A stretch of 64,000 nucleotides of DNA from Acetobacteraceae bacterium (GTDB lineage: Bacteria; Pseudomonadota; Alphaproteobacteria; Acetobacterales; Acetobacteraceae). The stretch is taken from NCBI GenBank assembly GCA_025354865.1, contig JANXMB010000128.1:33635-97634 (forward strand), given 5' to 3'. The position numbers were made by a program, and so were the translations under genes. The notes under the pieces are model-generated. The model saw only the letters and a program-made list of their open reading frames with translations, ran no database searches and was not told where the DNA came from. This document shows positions 1-9,944 of the stretch, in pieces (position 1 is the first letter of the stretch; the number at the start of each line of letters is the position of its first letter).

Positions 1-877
1 AACTGAGAGCGATGTTATTGCTCGTTTGAGTCGGGCTGGAAATCGCCGAGACTTGGCTCGGTACAGCGAGACTGCCGCCGCCATTGCCAATATATGCGTA
101 GATCGTTGTTCCGCCGGAGTATGCGATGCACCGCAGCGTTGTGGCCTGTCCGGGCAATAGCGACGACACGCCAGTCGAAGAGACGACCGACCCGGCCAAG
201 GAAACCGAACCCGAACTGAGGTTCACGATCTCGCACTGGAAACCATTTCCCATGTTTGCGGCGATGGGTGTGAGCGTCACAGGCTGGCTACAAACCAGGA
301 GCCGCCCGTTATGGACGGTGCCATCAAGGGTGGTGTTCGTGCCGATCTCGACCACCGGCGTTTTGAACGACGGCAGTTTCGATGCGATCCACGGCCATAT
401 CGCGCTGAACGTTTGGCTGACCATTGCATTGCTGCCTTGGGCGACCCAGAACGTGTCGCTGTCGCCGACCGCTGCGGCTGCTGCAGCCGCGTCGATGGTT
501 TGCCCGTTGATCAGGTTGGCATACGAAATAGCGTGCGCCGACCCCGACTGTTGGATCGCGACAAGATCCTGGGCCGCCGGACTGGTTGTCACGGGCAGGG
601 TGCGAATGTCGGCGATCGAGCCGCCCGTTGTCATCGGGACGACCTGTAGTGTCGACGCGCTCAGGACCAACCCGCTGCCGATGGCGATCGCTTCCGGGCC
701 GCCAGGCCCCAGGCTCAGCCTGCCGAGCAGACTGCCTTGGTCGATGAGGATGGCGGGTTGGGTAGAACTCAGTAAAGTCCCGATACTGACGGCATGGGCC
801 GCACCAGCCTGACTGATGGGGACCGTGTCGCCGGCCGTCACGGAGGGAGCGATCGGCAACTGGGATATTGTTGGCAT
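1..877 (-). CDS. Phage tail fibre/collar-like protein, 3' end truncated by window edge
   Basis: Open minus-strand frame from ATG at 877 to the window edge (not in the ORF track because it has no stop here). Translates as MPTISQLPIAPSVTAGDTVPISQAGAAHAVSIGTLLSSTQPAILIDQGSLLGRLSLGPGGPEAIAIGSGLVLS...; N-terminus resembles the adjacent fibre ORF MPTIDQLAPATAATDADVILVSQNG... Confidence 0.75.
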   Translation of the reverse strand, partial: MPTISQLPIAPSVTAGDTVPISQAGAAHAVSIGTLLSSTQPAILIDQGSLLGRLSLGPGGPEAIAIGSGLVLSASTLQVVPMTTGGSIADIRTLPVTTSPAAQDLVAIQQSGSAHAISYANLINGQTIDAAAAAAAVGDSDTFWVAQGSNAMVSQTFSAIWPWIASKLPSFKTPVVEIGTNTTLDGTVHNGRLLVCSQPVTLTPIAANMGNGFQCEIVNLSSGSVSLAGSVVSSTGVSSLLPGQATTLRCIAYSGGTTIYAYIGNGGGSLAVPSQVSAISSPTQTSNNIALS

Positions 878-919
878 ATTATAAATCCTTCCGGCATCGA
901 CCGTTTACAAGTCGCGATC

Positions 920-3900
920 TCAGGCGCTGACCTGCGTGCCGGCGCAAACCGAGATCCAGCGCGTTCCGTCGTGAAAAACCTCGACGCCGGTACCGGCGCC
1001 AGCGGCATCCGCCGGCTTTCGGCCGTTGGTGGCGAAGGCTTTCGCGCCTGCGCCCGGCGAGGCGGGGAGAGCGGCCACGGTATATGAAGGCATTACCGGT
1101 GGGCCCAAGAAGCGCGGCGCGATTGCATTGGTGCGAAAGATCTCGCGCCAGGTCGAGGATCCGTCGGAAACGACATGATAACGATCGTTCGGCCGAAGGA
1201 CGACCGGGCCATTGTCGATCGCATCCGACCCGGTCGTCGCAATCGTTACGACAGCCGTGCCGATGGCGGTGAATGTGAAGCCAACCCCAGCCGGTACCGT
1301 GCTGGCCGCAGGGAGCGTGACGGTATAGGTTCCGCCGCCGGCCAGAAAGACGAGATCGCCAGCGATATAGTTGGGCAGCGTGGTATTGCCGCTCGCGACA
1401 TATTGCCAACCGACAGTAATACCCTTACCGACGACATAGGACAGACTGCCCTGGTTCCAACGTAGAGTGCCTGTTGTGCTGTCGTAGGCCAGATTGTTAT
1501 TGCCGCTCGGTTCGAAAGATATCGAATGCCCGGCTGCGAGCCGAATGGCCGAGCCCCCCGTCAATTGGACGGCATTGGTTGTGTCTAGAACCGAGCGATT
1601 GAAGGGAATGCCGACATTGAATACCGTCTTTGCCCGCCCGGACGATCCCGCAGCGAGGTAAACGCCGATGATATTGCTGACCTCGACCGGTGGGCCTGCC
1701 GGGTTATGTTGCTGCACAACAAGGGATTGGATCTGCCGATTATTGGCATCGTCCAGCCCATTCGCGATGAGGTCCATTTCGACCGTCAGGGAGGCATTCG
1801 ACCAACTGGACGGTTGCCCCGTGGTATCGCGCATTTCGAGGCATGCGGCCCAAAGTTGGGGTTGGGGTAGCGGTGCGCCGCTGCTGTTTGTCCCAATCGT
1901 TTGTCTAACAGTTTGTACATAGCGGCCGACATGCTGTGCCGGCGTGGTCGCGGAAGGTGTTTGCACGCCCGTCCAAATCAGCCTGTCGAGCCCTCCCCAA
2001 ACATAGTTGTTCGGGCTGTTATAGACAATGGTATCGGTCCGAGCATTCGCGATAACCGATCCTGTTGTGCCCCCGTTATGGTTCACAATATAGGATGAAT
2101 GTAAGACCGCGAGATCGGACGGTTGCGAACTGCCGGCGGAAAATTCGCCTCCAGTTGCGGTGTTGCCCACCGCAACCCCGGGCAGGACCAGGGCTGCCGG
2201 GTTGGTGCCGGTCGGGATAGCGGACACCAGCGGCGTTCCATCGACGAGCGTAGTCCCGTCGACTGCCCATTTCACCCGTTTCGTTAACGACACACCCCAT
2301 GCATTGGGGTTTTGGAGGACGGCTACCCCGAACGGCACATAGATGACCGAACCGGCGGGCGCAGCAAGATAGGCGGCTTTGAACGCGGCGGTATCGTCGG
2401 CCACACCGTTCAATAAGGCGTTGTATGGTGCGGCCTTAACGTTGATGGCTCCAGCGGCGTTGGTTGCCGTATCGACATACTGCTTGGTGGCCGCTCCCAT
2501 CGGTGCGGTCGGCGATGCAGCCAATGTCAACGCTCCGGCCAGGGTACCCCCTGACAGCGGTAGCGTGGTCGCCACCTGCCCATCCACGTATTGCTTGGTA
2601 GCGGCCTGGTTGGCTGCTGCGGGGCTGCCGGTCAATGTCAACGGACCGGTAAGGGTCCCGCCATTCAGCGGTAGCGCCGCACCGACCTGGGTGTCGACAT
2701 AGCGCTTCGTTGCTGCCTGAGCGACCGAGGTCGGATCCGCATTCAGCGACAGTGGCCCGGTCAGAGTGCCCCCGGTCTTGGGCAGCGCGCCAGCGACCTG
2801 ATTGTCCACGTATTGCTTCGTGGCGGCTTGCAGAGCGGCCGTCGGATCTGCCGCCAGCGTTAAGCCGCCGGTGAGCGTATCGCCATTTCTGAGGATGCGC
2901 GCATCGGCGTATTGTTTGGTAGCGGCTTGCAAGCTCGACGTCGGATCGCCCGACAGAACTAACGACCCTGTCATCGTCCCGCCCGCCTTCGGGAGGGCGG
3001 CCGACGCCTGGTTATCGACGTATGCCTTCGTCGCTGCCTGTAAAGGCGCTACAGGGTCGGCAGCCAGCTGCAACGCGCCGGTCAGAGTGTCGCCGTTACG
3101 CAAGAGCCTCGCATCGACATACTGCTTCGTCGACGCCTGCAACGGTCCGCTCGGATCGCCCGGAAGCGTGAGGGCGCCTGCTAGCGCTCCCCCAGTTTTG
3201 GGCAGGGAGAGAGTCGTCTGACCGTCGACGTATCCTTTTGTCGCGGCCTGCAACAGCCCCGTCGGATCGGCTGCCAGAGTAAGTGGGCCGGTCATCGTGT
3301 CGCCGCTGCGCAATACTCTGCTGTCGACATACTGCTTGGTTGCAGCTTGCAGATTGGTCGCGGGATCGCCCGATAGCGTTAACGCGCCGGTTACGGCCCC
3401 GCCCGCTTTGGGAAGCGCCGTCGCCGCCTGACCGTCGACGTAATTTTTTGTCGCAGCGTGCAGGGGCGCCGTCGGATCGGACGCCAGGGTTATCGGACCC
3501 GACAGCGTGCCGCCGACTTTTGGCAACGCTGTCGCAATCTGCCCATCCACATAAGCTTTGTTGGTCGCCTGACCGGCCACTGTGGGGGCGCCGTTCAAAA
3601 CCAGCGGTCCGGCCATGGTCCCACCGGCAACCGGCAACATGTTGGCTGCAAGATCGGCCAATTTTACGCTGCTGCTTGTCCCGGTCGGAAATACCAATGC
3701 CTGCGACGCATTGACATTCGCGACGCCAGGCAGACCGCTCAGGAACTGGCTGAAGGTCACCGAGGTGTTGGTGCCATTTTGACTGACTGGAATAACGTCG
3801 GTCGGCGCTGGCACGCTACCGGACGCAAGTTGGGTTACGGAAAAGGGCGTCGCCAGGGCCACAAGGGTGGACCCGGATAGCAACAGATTCGCACCGAGTG

Positions 3901-4093
3901 CGATAGTCTCGGGTGCGCCGATGCCGGAGGATGCGCGGCCCAGCAAAGTGCCTGCCGGGATAGCCAAGGTAGGCTGCACCCCGGCAAGTATTTTCGATCT
4001 GGTAATTTTGCGAGTCGTGCCATTTTGGCTGACTAAAATGACATCGGCGTCGGTGGCCGCAGTTGCGGGCGCAAGTTGGTCGATCGTAGGCAT
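920..4093 (-). CDS. Large phage tail fibre with about 11 repeats of the GGTLTGPLTLAADPTAALQAATKQYVD type and a pectate-lyase-like segment
   Basis: 1057 aa ORF; repeated (K/N)xYVD units typical of tail fibre shafts; ..GVADDTAAFKAAYLAAPAGSVIYVPFGV resembles the start of a pectate-lyase_3/beta-helix domain; located at the fibre end of the tail module. Confidence 0.85.
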   Translation of the reverse strand: MPTIDQLAPATAATDADVILVSQNGTTRKITRSKILAGVQPTLAIPAGTLLGRASSGIGAPETIALGANLLLSGSTLVALATPFSVTQLASGSVPAPTDVIPVSQNGTNTSVTFSQFLSGLPGVANVNASQALVFPTGTSSSVKLADLAANMLPVAGGTMAGPLVLNGAPTVAGQATNKAYVDGQIATALPKVGGTLSGPITLASDPTAPLHAATKNYVDGQAATALPKAGGAVTGALTLSGDPATNLQAATKQYVDSRVLRSGDTMTGPLTLAADPTGLLQAATKGYVDGQTTLSLPKTGGALAGALTLPGDPSGPLQASTKQYVDARLLRNGDTLTGALQLAADPVAPLQAATKAYVDNQASAALPKAGGTMTGSLVLSGDPTSSLQAATKQYADARILRNGDTLTGGLTLAADPTAALQAATKQYVDNQVAGALPKTGGTLTGPLSLNADPTSVAQAATKRYVDTQVGAALPLNGGTLTGPLTLTGSPAAANQAATKQYVDGQVATTLPLSGGTLAGALTLAASPTAPMGAATKQYVDTATNAAGAINVKAAPYNALLNGVADDTAAFKAAYLAAPAGSVIYVPFGVAVLQNPNAWGVSLTKRVKWAVDGTTLVDGTPLVSAIPTGTNPAALVLPGVAVGNTATGGEFSAGSSQPSDLAVLHSSYIVNHNGGTTGSVIANARTDTIVYNSPNNYVWGGLDRLIWTGVQTPSATTPAQHVGRYVQTVRQTIGTNSSGAPLPQPQLWAACLEMRDTTGQPSSWSNASLTVEMDLIANGLDDANNRQIQSLVVQQHNPAGPPVEVSNIIGVYLAAGSSGRAKTVFNVGIPFNRSVLDTTNAVQLTGGSAIRLAAGHSISFEPSGNNNLAYDSTTGTLRWNQGSLSYVVGKGITVGWQYVASGNTTLPNYIAGDLVFLAGGGTYTVTLPAASTVPAGVGFTFTAIGTAVVTIATTGSDAIDNGPVVLRPNDRYHVVSDGSSTWREIFRTNAIAPRFLGPPVMPSYTVAALPASPGAGAKAFATNGRKPADAAGAGTGVEVFHDGTRWISVCAGTQVSA

Positions 4094-4162
4094 GGGATTA
4101 ATCGTCCCCTACAGCGGGAATATGCGACGTACAATTCAAGATTGGTAATATCGTAATGAGTA

Positions 4163-4648
4163 TTACAATGTCGCCACGACCGGATTGCCATTTTGGTCGG
4201 TTAAGACGACCCCAGCACTGGTCTGGATCGCGTTCGCGGGGATCGGAGGCACCGACAATTCCAGGACAGGCAGTAAAACGCTGCGTTGGATCGCGCGACC
4301 ATTCGTCGTCGTAATGGAAAGCGTGATTGTATAGACCGTGCCCGCTTGCCCGCCCGCGAGCCACAAAATGGCAACGGTTCCGTCCACGCCGACGTTGTTG
4401 ACGGTGAGATCGCCCGGATTCGACGGCGCGACCGAAACGTTCAACGTTGCAATCGTATCGGCGGAGTTACCGAGGACTGCCGGAGCGATGTCCAGTTGGT
4501 AGTCCAGGACGTCCTGCGGGTCTTTGGTCGGCCAATTGAGCGGGGCCGGTGCGGCCGCAACCGAACCGCGCGGTACAGGTACGAATGAGTCGATGACGAC
4601 CGAACGCGCCGAACTGGGCTTCCAAACATATGTAACGGCATTGGTCAC
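4163..4648 (-). CDS. Phage protein with Ig/fibronectin-like beta sequence, possible fibre-tail adaptor
   Basis: 161 aa, lies between fibre genes; beta-rich sequence ...TVAILWLAGGQAGTVYTITLSITTTNGRAIQRSVLLPVLELS. Confidence 0.5.
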   Translation of the reverse strand: MTNAVTYVWKPSSARSVVIDSFVPVPRGSVAAAPAPLNWPTKDPQDVLDYQLDIAPAVLGNSADTIATLNVSVAPSNPGDLTVNNVGVDGTVAILWLAGGQAGTVYTITLSITTTNGRAIQRSVLLPVLELSVPPIPANAIQTSAGVVLTDQNGNPVVATL

Positions 4649-4674
4649 AGGGCGAGCCTCCTAAATATTTTCGA

Positions 4675-5928
4675 TTACCATCTCACGACCACAAACCCAC
4701 CTGCGCCAGCGGCGCCGGCGTACGGGGTGGATCCTGTCGCGCCGGTTCCGGCGCCGGAGGCACCGCCACCTGGAAACAGTCCGTTTACACCGGTCGTTCC
4801 GCTATTTTGGGTGCCACCCATCGGAGCGGCGCCGCCCATGCCCCCTTGGCTTCCCGACCCGGCCTGGCCGGTCGATCCGCTTAGATTGACATCGCCGCCG
4901 ACCCCGATCCCTGGCGGCGTGGCTCCGTTCTGGGGCGATGCATTGGTCGCGAGGTAGTTGAGGCTGCCGCCTACGGCGCTGACAAACGTGCCGAAGCTCG
5001 AAGTTCCGCCAGCAGTGGGAGCGGACCCGCCGCCGGCACCCGCGCCGCCGCCAGCGCCGATCCCGACGGCGATCTGTTGCCCCGGACTTAAATTGGCGAT
5101 TCGTTTCTTGGCGTAACCACCGCCAGAACCGCCGCCGCTGGGCGCGCCGCTGCTGGAGGCGAAAGTGCCCGAACCGCCACCCCAGAGCTCGACTTCGACC
5201 TGGGATACGCCGTTCGGAACGACGAATGTCCCCGACGATGCAAAGCTCTGCACCCCCGATCCAAACCCTGGCCGGAGCATGGGCAGTTTCCATAACTGGG
5301 CTGGCGAGCCGACGGCCGGAACGATCGAGGACAGCTCGATCGTGGACTGACCGTAGGATACCGAGATTGTGTATAAAGGCACCCAACCTGCGTCGGTCGT
5401 CGGCACGACCTGCGATCCAGAAGCGGCAGGAATTCCGGGCTTTAGTTGCAACTGCACTTGCTGAGACCGGCGGGTCGCCTGTGGTTGCCCAGAATTGGCC
5501 GGACCGGAGTAGGGCTGCGACGGGTTGGCCGCATTGTAATAGGGTAGAACGACTGGGTTACTGTCGCTCTCTTGCAATGTGGCTTCGATCAGATAAGCGA
5601 TCGACTGCCCGGGTGCGGTCGGCGCCGGCAGCATAAATTGTGCCGGACCCGAAGCGATCCCCATTTTCACCAGTGGCGTGCTCGCATCGGCGGGCAGGGA
5701 ACCGTAGGGCGCGACGTCGACAACAGACATTTGCGTGAGGCTGCCTGCCGACACTGTTATCGACATCGACGACGGTACGCTCGGTGCGCATGTCAAACCA
5801 TCGACGACCGGATTGTTGCCCAATACCATTTGCGCCAGATAGCCCAGCGCAACCATGGCATTTCGATTGGTCGCGAGCATGTCGGTGTCGAGTGGGATAC
5901 CACCCGGGTACACCATAATCCTGTCCAT
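4675..5928 (-). CDS. Phage tail fibre/tip protein with Gly-rich C-terminal domain
   Basis: 417 aa; C-terminal Gly-rich GGGSGGGYAKKRIANLSPGQQIAVGIGAGGGAGAGGG...; downstream of baseplate gene order J-I. Confidence 0.7.
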   Translation of the reverse strand: MDRIMVYPGGIPLDTDMLATNRNAMVALGYLAQMVLGNNPVVDGLTCAPSVPSSMSITVSAGSLTQMSVVDVAPYGSLPADASTPLVKMGIASGPAQFMLPAPTAPGQSIAYLIEATLQESDSNPVVLPYYNAANPSQPYSGPANSGQPQATRRSQQVQLQLKPGIPAASGSQVVPTTDAGWVPLYTISVSYGQSTIELSSIVPAVGSPAQLWKLPMLRPGFGSGVQSFASSGTFVVPNGVSQVEVELWGGGSGTFASSSGAPSGGGSGGGYAKKRIANLSPGQQIAVGIGAGGGAGAGGGSAPTAGGTSSFGTFVSAVGGSLNYLATNASPQNGATPPGIGVGGDVNLSGSTGQAGSGSQGGMGGAAPMGGTQNSGTTGVNGLFPGGGASGAGTGATGSTPYAGAAGAGGFVVVRW

Positions 5929-5954
5929 TTTATACTCACTTCGGTTTTAGGGGA

Positions 5955-6641
5955 TTAATTGGCGATATTTGTCCAGGCGACGACGCCGGTGGGGGCGATG
6001 CGTGCCACCTCGGTCATGATTTGCCCGTCGCTCAGGTGACCGTCGATAAGGGTCGCATCGACATACTCCAGCGCGCCGAGACCATAGGCGCCGTCGTGAC
6101 AACCCCAACCGGACGCGTTTGCGACGCCGTTCCCATGGGGTCGGAGTACCGTTACAAAAAACTGAAATGGCAGAAAGAGATTGCCCCATCCTCCTCCGAC
6201 CCCGTAACCGACTCCGCCGCCGATCCATGCGCCATTCGTGGACCAGGTCGCGTAGCCGCCGGTATCGCTGGTATTGCGGGGTTCGAAGATCGACGGCGGC
6301 CGACCCGTAAGTTCGGTTAAACCCTGGGTCAGAGCCCGTCGCGTCGCGAGCGGCCTTAGGATATTCCGCTTTATTGTTGCTCGAAACAGATCGTCGGCTT
6401 GTCCCTCGGGCCGTCGCAGCGCACTCTCGAAGAAATCGTAGGCGAACATGTCTAGCCAGATCCCGGTCGTCGTGGCCAATCGAAGTTGAACCCGAGCTGA
6501 TTCCAGGAGTTGAAAGGATTGTTCCCATCCAGCGCCCAAGGCGGTCAGAAGCGTATCCAAAATCGGTGCGGCATCGCCGAACCATCGGGACGGCAAGACC
6601 GCTTTCAGACGGCGCACGATATCTTTGCGATCGGTCGTCAT
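5955..6641 (-). CDS. Phage tail protein, P2 gpI / DUF2313-like baseplate wedge
   Basis: 228 aa; order after baseplate J; ..RLKAVLPSRWFGDAAPILDTLLTALGAGW.. Confidence 0.65.
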   Translation of the reverse strand: MTTDRKDIVRRLKAVLPSRWFGDAAPILDTLLTALGAGWEQSFQLLESARVQLRLATTTGIWLDMFAYDFFESALRRPEGQADDLFRATIKRNILRPLATRRALTQGLTELTGRPPSIFEPRNTSDTGGYATWSTNGAWIGGGVGYGVGGGWGNLFLPFQFFVTVLRPHGNGVANASGWGCHDGAYGLGALEYVDATLIDGHLSDGQIMTEVARIAPTGVVAWTNIAN

Positions 6642-6642
6642 A

Positions 6643-7767
6643 TTACTGCACCGTAACCGATTGAGCTCGGAATATCTGGTATTCTGACCCGACGAGGTCG
6701 GATGTACCGCTGTTGATGGCTATACTGGAGATGTTGGAAATCGGATTTCCGGATCGGTAAGCGGTCTCGATAATGCGCGTTACCGACAACGTGGACCCGA
6801 TTTCCAAGCCGTCGATGTAGTCGGAAATCGCATTCTTTATCGCGCCGACGGTCGCGGTGTCGATCGTCAACCCTCCCGCAGCGAGGGAAATGGCCACGTT
6901 GACCGGCACGATTTCGGCTTGCCGAACGGCGAACGTCGAACCGATCGGACGGACTTCGTCGATGACCTGGTAAAGGTTCCCACGGAGCGTATCGGTTAAC
7001 AAGTCGGTTCCGTCGTCGGCGATCGCCAGAAAATGGCCGGGTGCCCAGGTCCCGGTCGAATCCCGGTTCTCGAAAATCTTGAAGCGCAAATTGCGCTGTA
7101 GCGAACGTATCGCGTAGGCCACAGCCGCGGTCGTTGCTTGGGATCGGCTGTTTATGTAGTCGCGAAATCTCGCGCGAAACTGCGCGTCGGACTCGGCATC
7201 GAATCCGCCGGACAAAGCATACGAGTTGGATACGAAATCCAGGCCAGGAACGGCCGAACCTAACACGGCTATCGAACCAGCCGCGACGTTCCCATGTGCA
7301 CCCGCTACCATCGCGACGATCGGCAAATCGACCGACGCGACCCCAATTGGGACGATGTAACTATCGTTTGCCGGTTGCCATGCAGGATGGCTCGTGTCGG
7401 CAACAACCGTGAAACCAATATTGTCGACCAAGGCTTTGGCGACGGTGCCGGCCGGGATGAAAAGCACGATACTTGCCGACAAGCGGGAGAAGGTTGCCGT
7501 ACCCTGTGCCTGGGAGGCCGGCTGGCGGGCCAACGAAAAATCGCCCATCCAGGTATCGAGATCCCCTCCGGTGCTGGTAGCGGCGCGGGTCATCTGGAGG
7601 GTCTGCGCGATCAGCCACTGCATCCACAAGCCGATGGACGCATTAGCTTCCAAGATGGCCCGCAGCATGGAGCCAGGCGAGAGATCGATCAACTGACTTG
7701 CGGAAGTTTGGACGGCAGCCGACATTCTTTGCAATAGTTGCTGGAATGTCTGAAAAGACAATTGCAT
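6643..7767 (-). CDS. Baseplate J/gp47 family protein
   Basis: 374 aa; DLSPGSMLRAILEANAS, ...AGAHGNVAAGSIAVLGSAVPGLDFVSN..GGFDAESDAQFRARFRDYINSRSQ typical of baseplate J. Confidence 0.85.
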   Translation of the reverse strand: MQLSFQTFQQLLQRMSAAVQTSASQLIDLSPGSMLRAILEANASIGLWMQWLIAQTLQMTRAATSTGGDLDTWMGDFSLARQPASQAQGTATFSRLSASIVLFIPAGTVAKALVDNIGFTVVADTSHPAWQPANDSYIVPIGVASVDLPIVAMVAGAHGNVAAGSIAVLGSAVPGLDFVSNSYALSGGFDAESDAQFRARFRDYINSRSQATTAAVAYAIRSLQRNLRFKIFENRDSTGTWAPGHFLAIADDGTDLLTDTLRGNLYQVIDEVRPIGSTFAVRQAEIVPVNVAISLAAGGLTIDTATVGAIKNAISDYIDGLEIGSTLSVTRIIETAYRSGNPISNISSIAINSGTSDLVGSEYQIFRAQSVTVQ

Positions 7768-7771
7768 TTTC

Positions 7772-8152
7772 CTACCCCGTTATGGGTATTGAAATAGAAT
7801 CCTGAGGACCATCCTGAACCGTCGAATATCGGATCGTTACACCGAACGTGCCTAGTCCAGGCGCACCAAGCGTCGATACGGCGACCTCGGGTCCGGGCAT
7901 TCGACTGACGGCGGCTTCCATCAGAACTTGCGTGTGGACAACGGCTTTAATGCGTCCATTGGAGGTGGTGCCACCGATAAATCCGGGCAATCCGGCCCCA
8001 TAAGACGAATCCCAGATGTAGTCGCCCGGATTGGTTAGCAGGCGCCGGATAATGCGCTGTTTCGTTACCAGAGAGCCTGACGCGATCGCTAAATCGCCGG
8101 TGGGACCAACCTCCAGATCGCCGGCCCATCGATGCCCGATGTCGATAATCAT
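7772..8152 (-). CDS. Baseplate wedge protein, gpW/gp25-like
   Basis: 126 aa; ..GDLAIASGSLVTKQRIIRRLLTNPGDYIWDSSYGAGLPGFIG; immediately upstream of J. Confidence 0.65.
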   Translation of the reverse strand: MIIDIGHRWAGDLEVGPTGDLAIASGSLVTKQRIIRRLLTNPGDYIWDSSYGAGLPGFIGGTTSNGRIKAVVHTQVLMEAAVSRMPGPEVAVSTLGAPGLGTFGVTIRYSTVQDGPQDSISIPITG

Positions 8153-8155
8153 CGA

Positions 8156-8671
8156 TCAGTCCGTATTATTCGGTTGAGATGTAGACGAGCCGGATGCAGT
8201 GTTATGTCGATGTTCATTGTAAACACCTCGTAGATGGGCAAGAGAGCCATGGCGGTCGTAGACATCGCCATCGACATGCAGGTCGCCCGCAATAGATACT
8301 GTACCGTCGGTTTTCAATTTCAGACTGGCTCCGGATTTGTGCACGATCCAAAATTCACCCGCAGTTGCGGCTGGCGGTGCAGCCCGGTTCGAATAAGCAC
8401 ACCCGACAATGACTCCGTGTTCGGCATTGCCTTCCTGCGATATGGCAAGGACCTGGTCGCCGATGGCGAGCGGGCAGACGATGCCCCAACCAGAGCCGAT
8501 CCATGGAGACAGCACAGGTAGCCAACCGGTAATCGTGCCCTCCGGTTGAAGCAAAACGCGCGCCGTGTAATTCGTTGCATTAAAAGAAGAAATAGTACCG
8601 AAACGGGGTTGGGCCAGCGTGCGATCCAATTTGGCGGCCTGGACCCGAAGTGCGTCGAGAAGTCCATTCAT
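8156..8671 (-). CDS. Baseplate spike / assembly protein gpV-like
   Basis: 171 aa; FGTISSFNATNYTARVLLQPEG..VCPLAIGDQVLAISQEGNAEHGVIVGCAYS; C-terminal HEHRH-like HRHNTASGSSTSQP. Confidence 0.75.
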   Translation of the reverse strand: MNGLLDALRVQAAKLDRTLAQPRFGTISSFNATNYTARVLLQPEGTITGWLPVLSPWIGSGWGIVCPLAIGDQVLAISQEGNAEHGVIVGCAYSNRAAPPAATAGEFWIVHKSGASLKLKTDGTVSIAGDLHVDGDVYDRHGSLAHLRGVYNEHRHNTASGSSTSQPNNTD

Positions 8672-8716
8672 GGCGGGTATCGTCCGGAAATGCGGCTCTT
8701 GAATCCCAAGCCGGGA

Positions 8717-9769
8717 TCACGTTGCCAGAGTTGCTTGAATCGTCTGGGTAAAACCCGAGTTGCTCCGAAAAATGCGGGCGATACGTGCGATCTTGAATGG
8801 CCGATCGAAAACCGTATTGCTCCCGACCAGAGTGAAGTGCTGCCGTGCAGTCAATGTAAGGTCGGCGGGCATTTTGAAGTGGACGGATAAAGCGTCCCGG
8901 GCGATAGTTTTGGCGATTTTGGTTGCTAAGGTTCGGGCGGTCTTAGATTGAAGGTTGGGCTGTATAACCGCGTAGCGACGGGGCGATCGGGCCCCGGGGG
9001 GGCCGGTATAGCCATCCCCGTTCGACGCAAATGTCTCAGTCACGGCCTCTTGCTGCGCCGAATGCCAGCTCATAACCGTCAGATCGACACCATCGGATAG
9101 CGGCAATATGCGGTTCATTCTCAGGTCGATCAGGTCGTCATATGCGATCGACAGGATAGATTTCGAGGTATCCGCATTTGGTTGGAAACAGATCGTGTCG
9201 CCCGACATGTATAAATCGCAATCGGCAGTCTGCGCGAGCGTGACGAGCATATCCCAGTCTGTCGAGACTTGGGCGAATTGGGTCAGCGCCAAGGCGGTCG
9301 TGTCGCTTTCGTATGTGCGCCCGGCGTAAGGTCCGTCAGCGGCGAAGGTCGTCGTCAACCCGTGCGCCTCGGCAATATTAGCCGTGATTTCTCCAGGTGT
9401 TCGGTTTTGGAAATTGGAAAATGTCCTTGTGTCCAAGAGGGAAGCGGACAGGTCCCGCCCTTGCAGAACGACGAAGCCCGCAATCGGATGGATATGGACT
9501 GTGTCGCAATACCCCTCGATCAGATCGATAAATGGATCGACCGGACTGAGAGACGCCTGGATTCTGACGCGAACGCGCGATACCGACGCCCAATAGGACG
9601 CATCGTACTGGGTGATTTCCTTAAGCGATATCGCGATTGCAAATGTCGCCGCACCGAACGAAGCCGGATGTACAATTGCCGCGTTATAAGGAAATACACA
9701 GACCGTGTCGTCCAGCAGGGCCCTTATTTTGGGGAGCCGGATGGTCCCTGGGTCACTGCTGAACGACAA
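8717..9769 (-). CDS. Baseplate hub / late control gpD-like tail protein
   Basis: 350 aa; position before spike; ..RDLSASLLDTRTFSNFQNRTPGEITANIAEAHGLTTTF..TDWDMLVTLAQTADCDLYMSGDTICF. Confidence 0.75.
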   Translation of the reverse strand: MSFSSDPGTIRLPKIRALLDDTVCVFPYNAAIVHPASFGAATFAIAISLKEITQYDASYWASVSRVRVRIQASLSPVDPFIDLIEGYCDTVHIHPIAGFVVLQGRDLSASLLDTRTFSNFQNRTPGEITANIAEAHGLTTTFAADGPYAGRTYESDTTALALTQFAQVSTDWDMLVTLAQTADCDLYMSGDTICFQPNADTSKSILSIAYDDLIDLRMNRILPLSDGVDLTVMSWHSAQQEAVTETFASNGDGYTGPPGARSPRRYAVIQPNLQSKTARTLATKIAKTIARDALSVHFKMPADLTLTARQHFTLVGSNTVFDRPFKIARIARIFRSNSGFTQTIQATLAT

Positions 9770-9944
9770 CGCCGCCTCCGGCCGTCCGGTCGACTGGCGG
9801 AAGGGCCAATGTCGTGATGCCTGAAACCATCGGATCGCTGAGGCGGTTCAACTGGGCGATGCGAATCCACTGCGTTGCGTCGCCCAGGTATTGTGCGGCG
9901 ATCTGAAATAAATTCCCCGACACAATTGTGATTCTCTCAGTCAT
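9753..9944 (-). CDS. Small LysM/tail protein X-like
   Basis: 63 aa; TITIVSGNLFQIAAQYLGDATQWIRIAQLNRLSDP resembles LysM/tail X; lies between hub and adaptor genes. Confidence 0.6.
   Translation of the reverse strand: MTERITIVSGNLFQIAAQYLGDATQWIRIAQLNRLSDPMVSGITTLALPPVDRTAGGGVVVQQ

Noticed and set aside
2370-3620. Periodic repeats considered as a CRISPR array
   Set aside because: The ~90-nt repeats keep an open reading frame encoding fibre units; there are no short identical repeats with unique spacers and no cas genes.
920-4093. Diversity-generating retroelement target
   Set aside because: No reverse transcriptase or template repeat seen in the window; repeats are structural.
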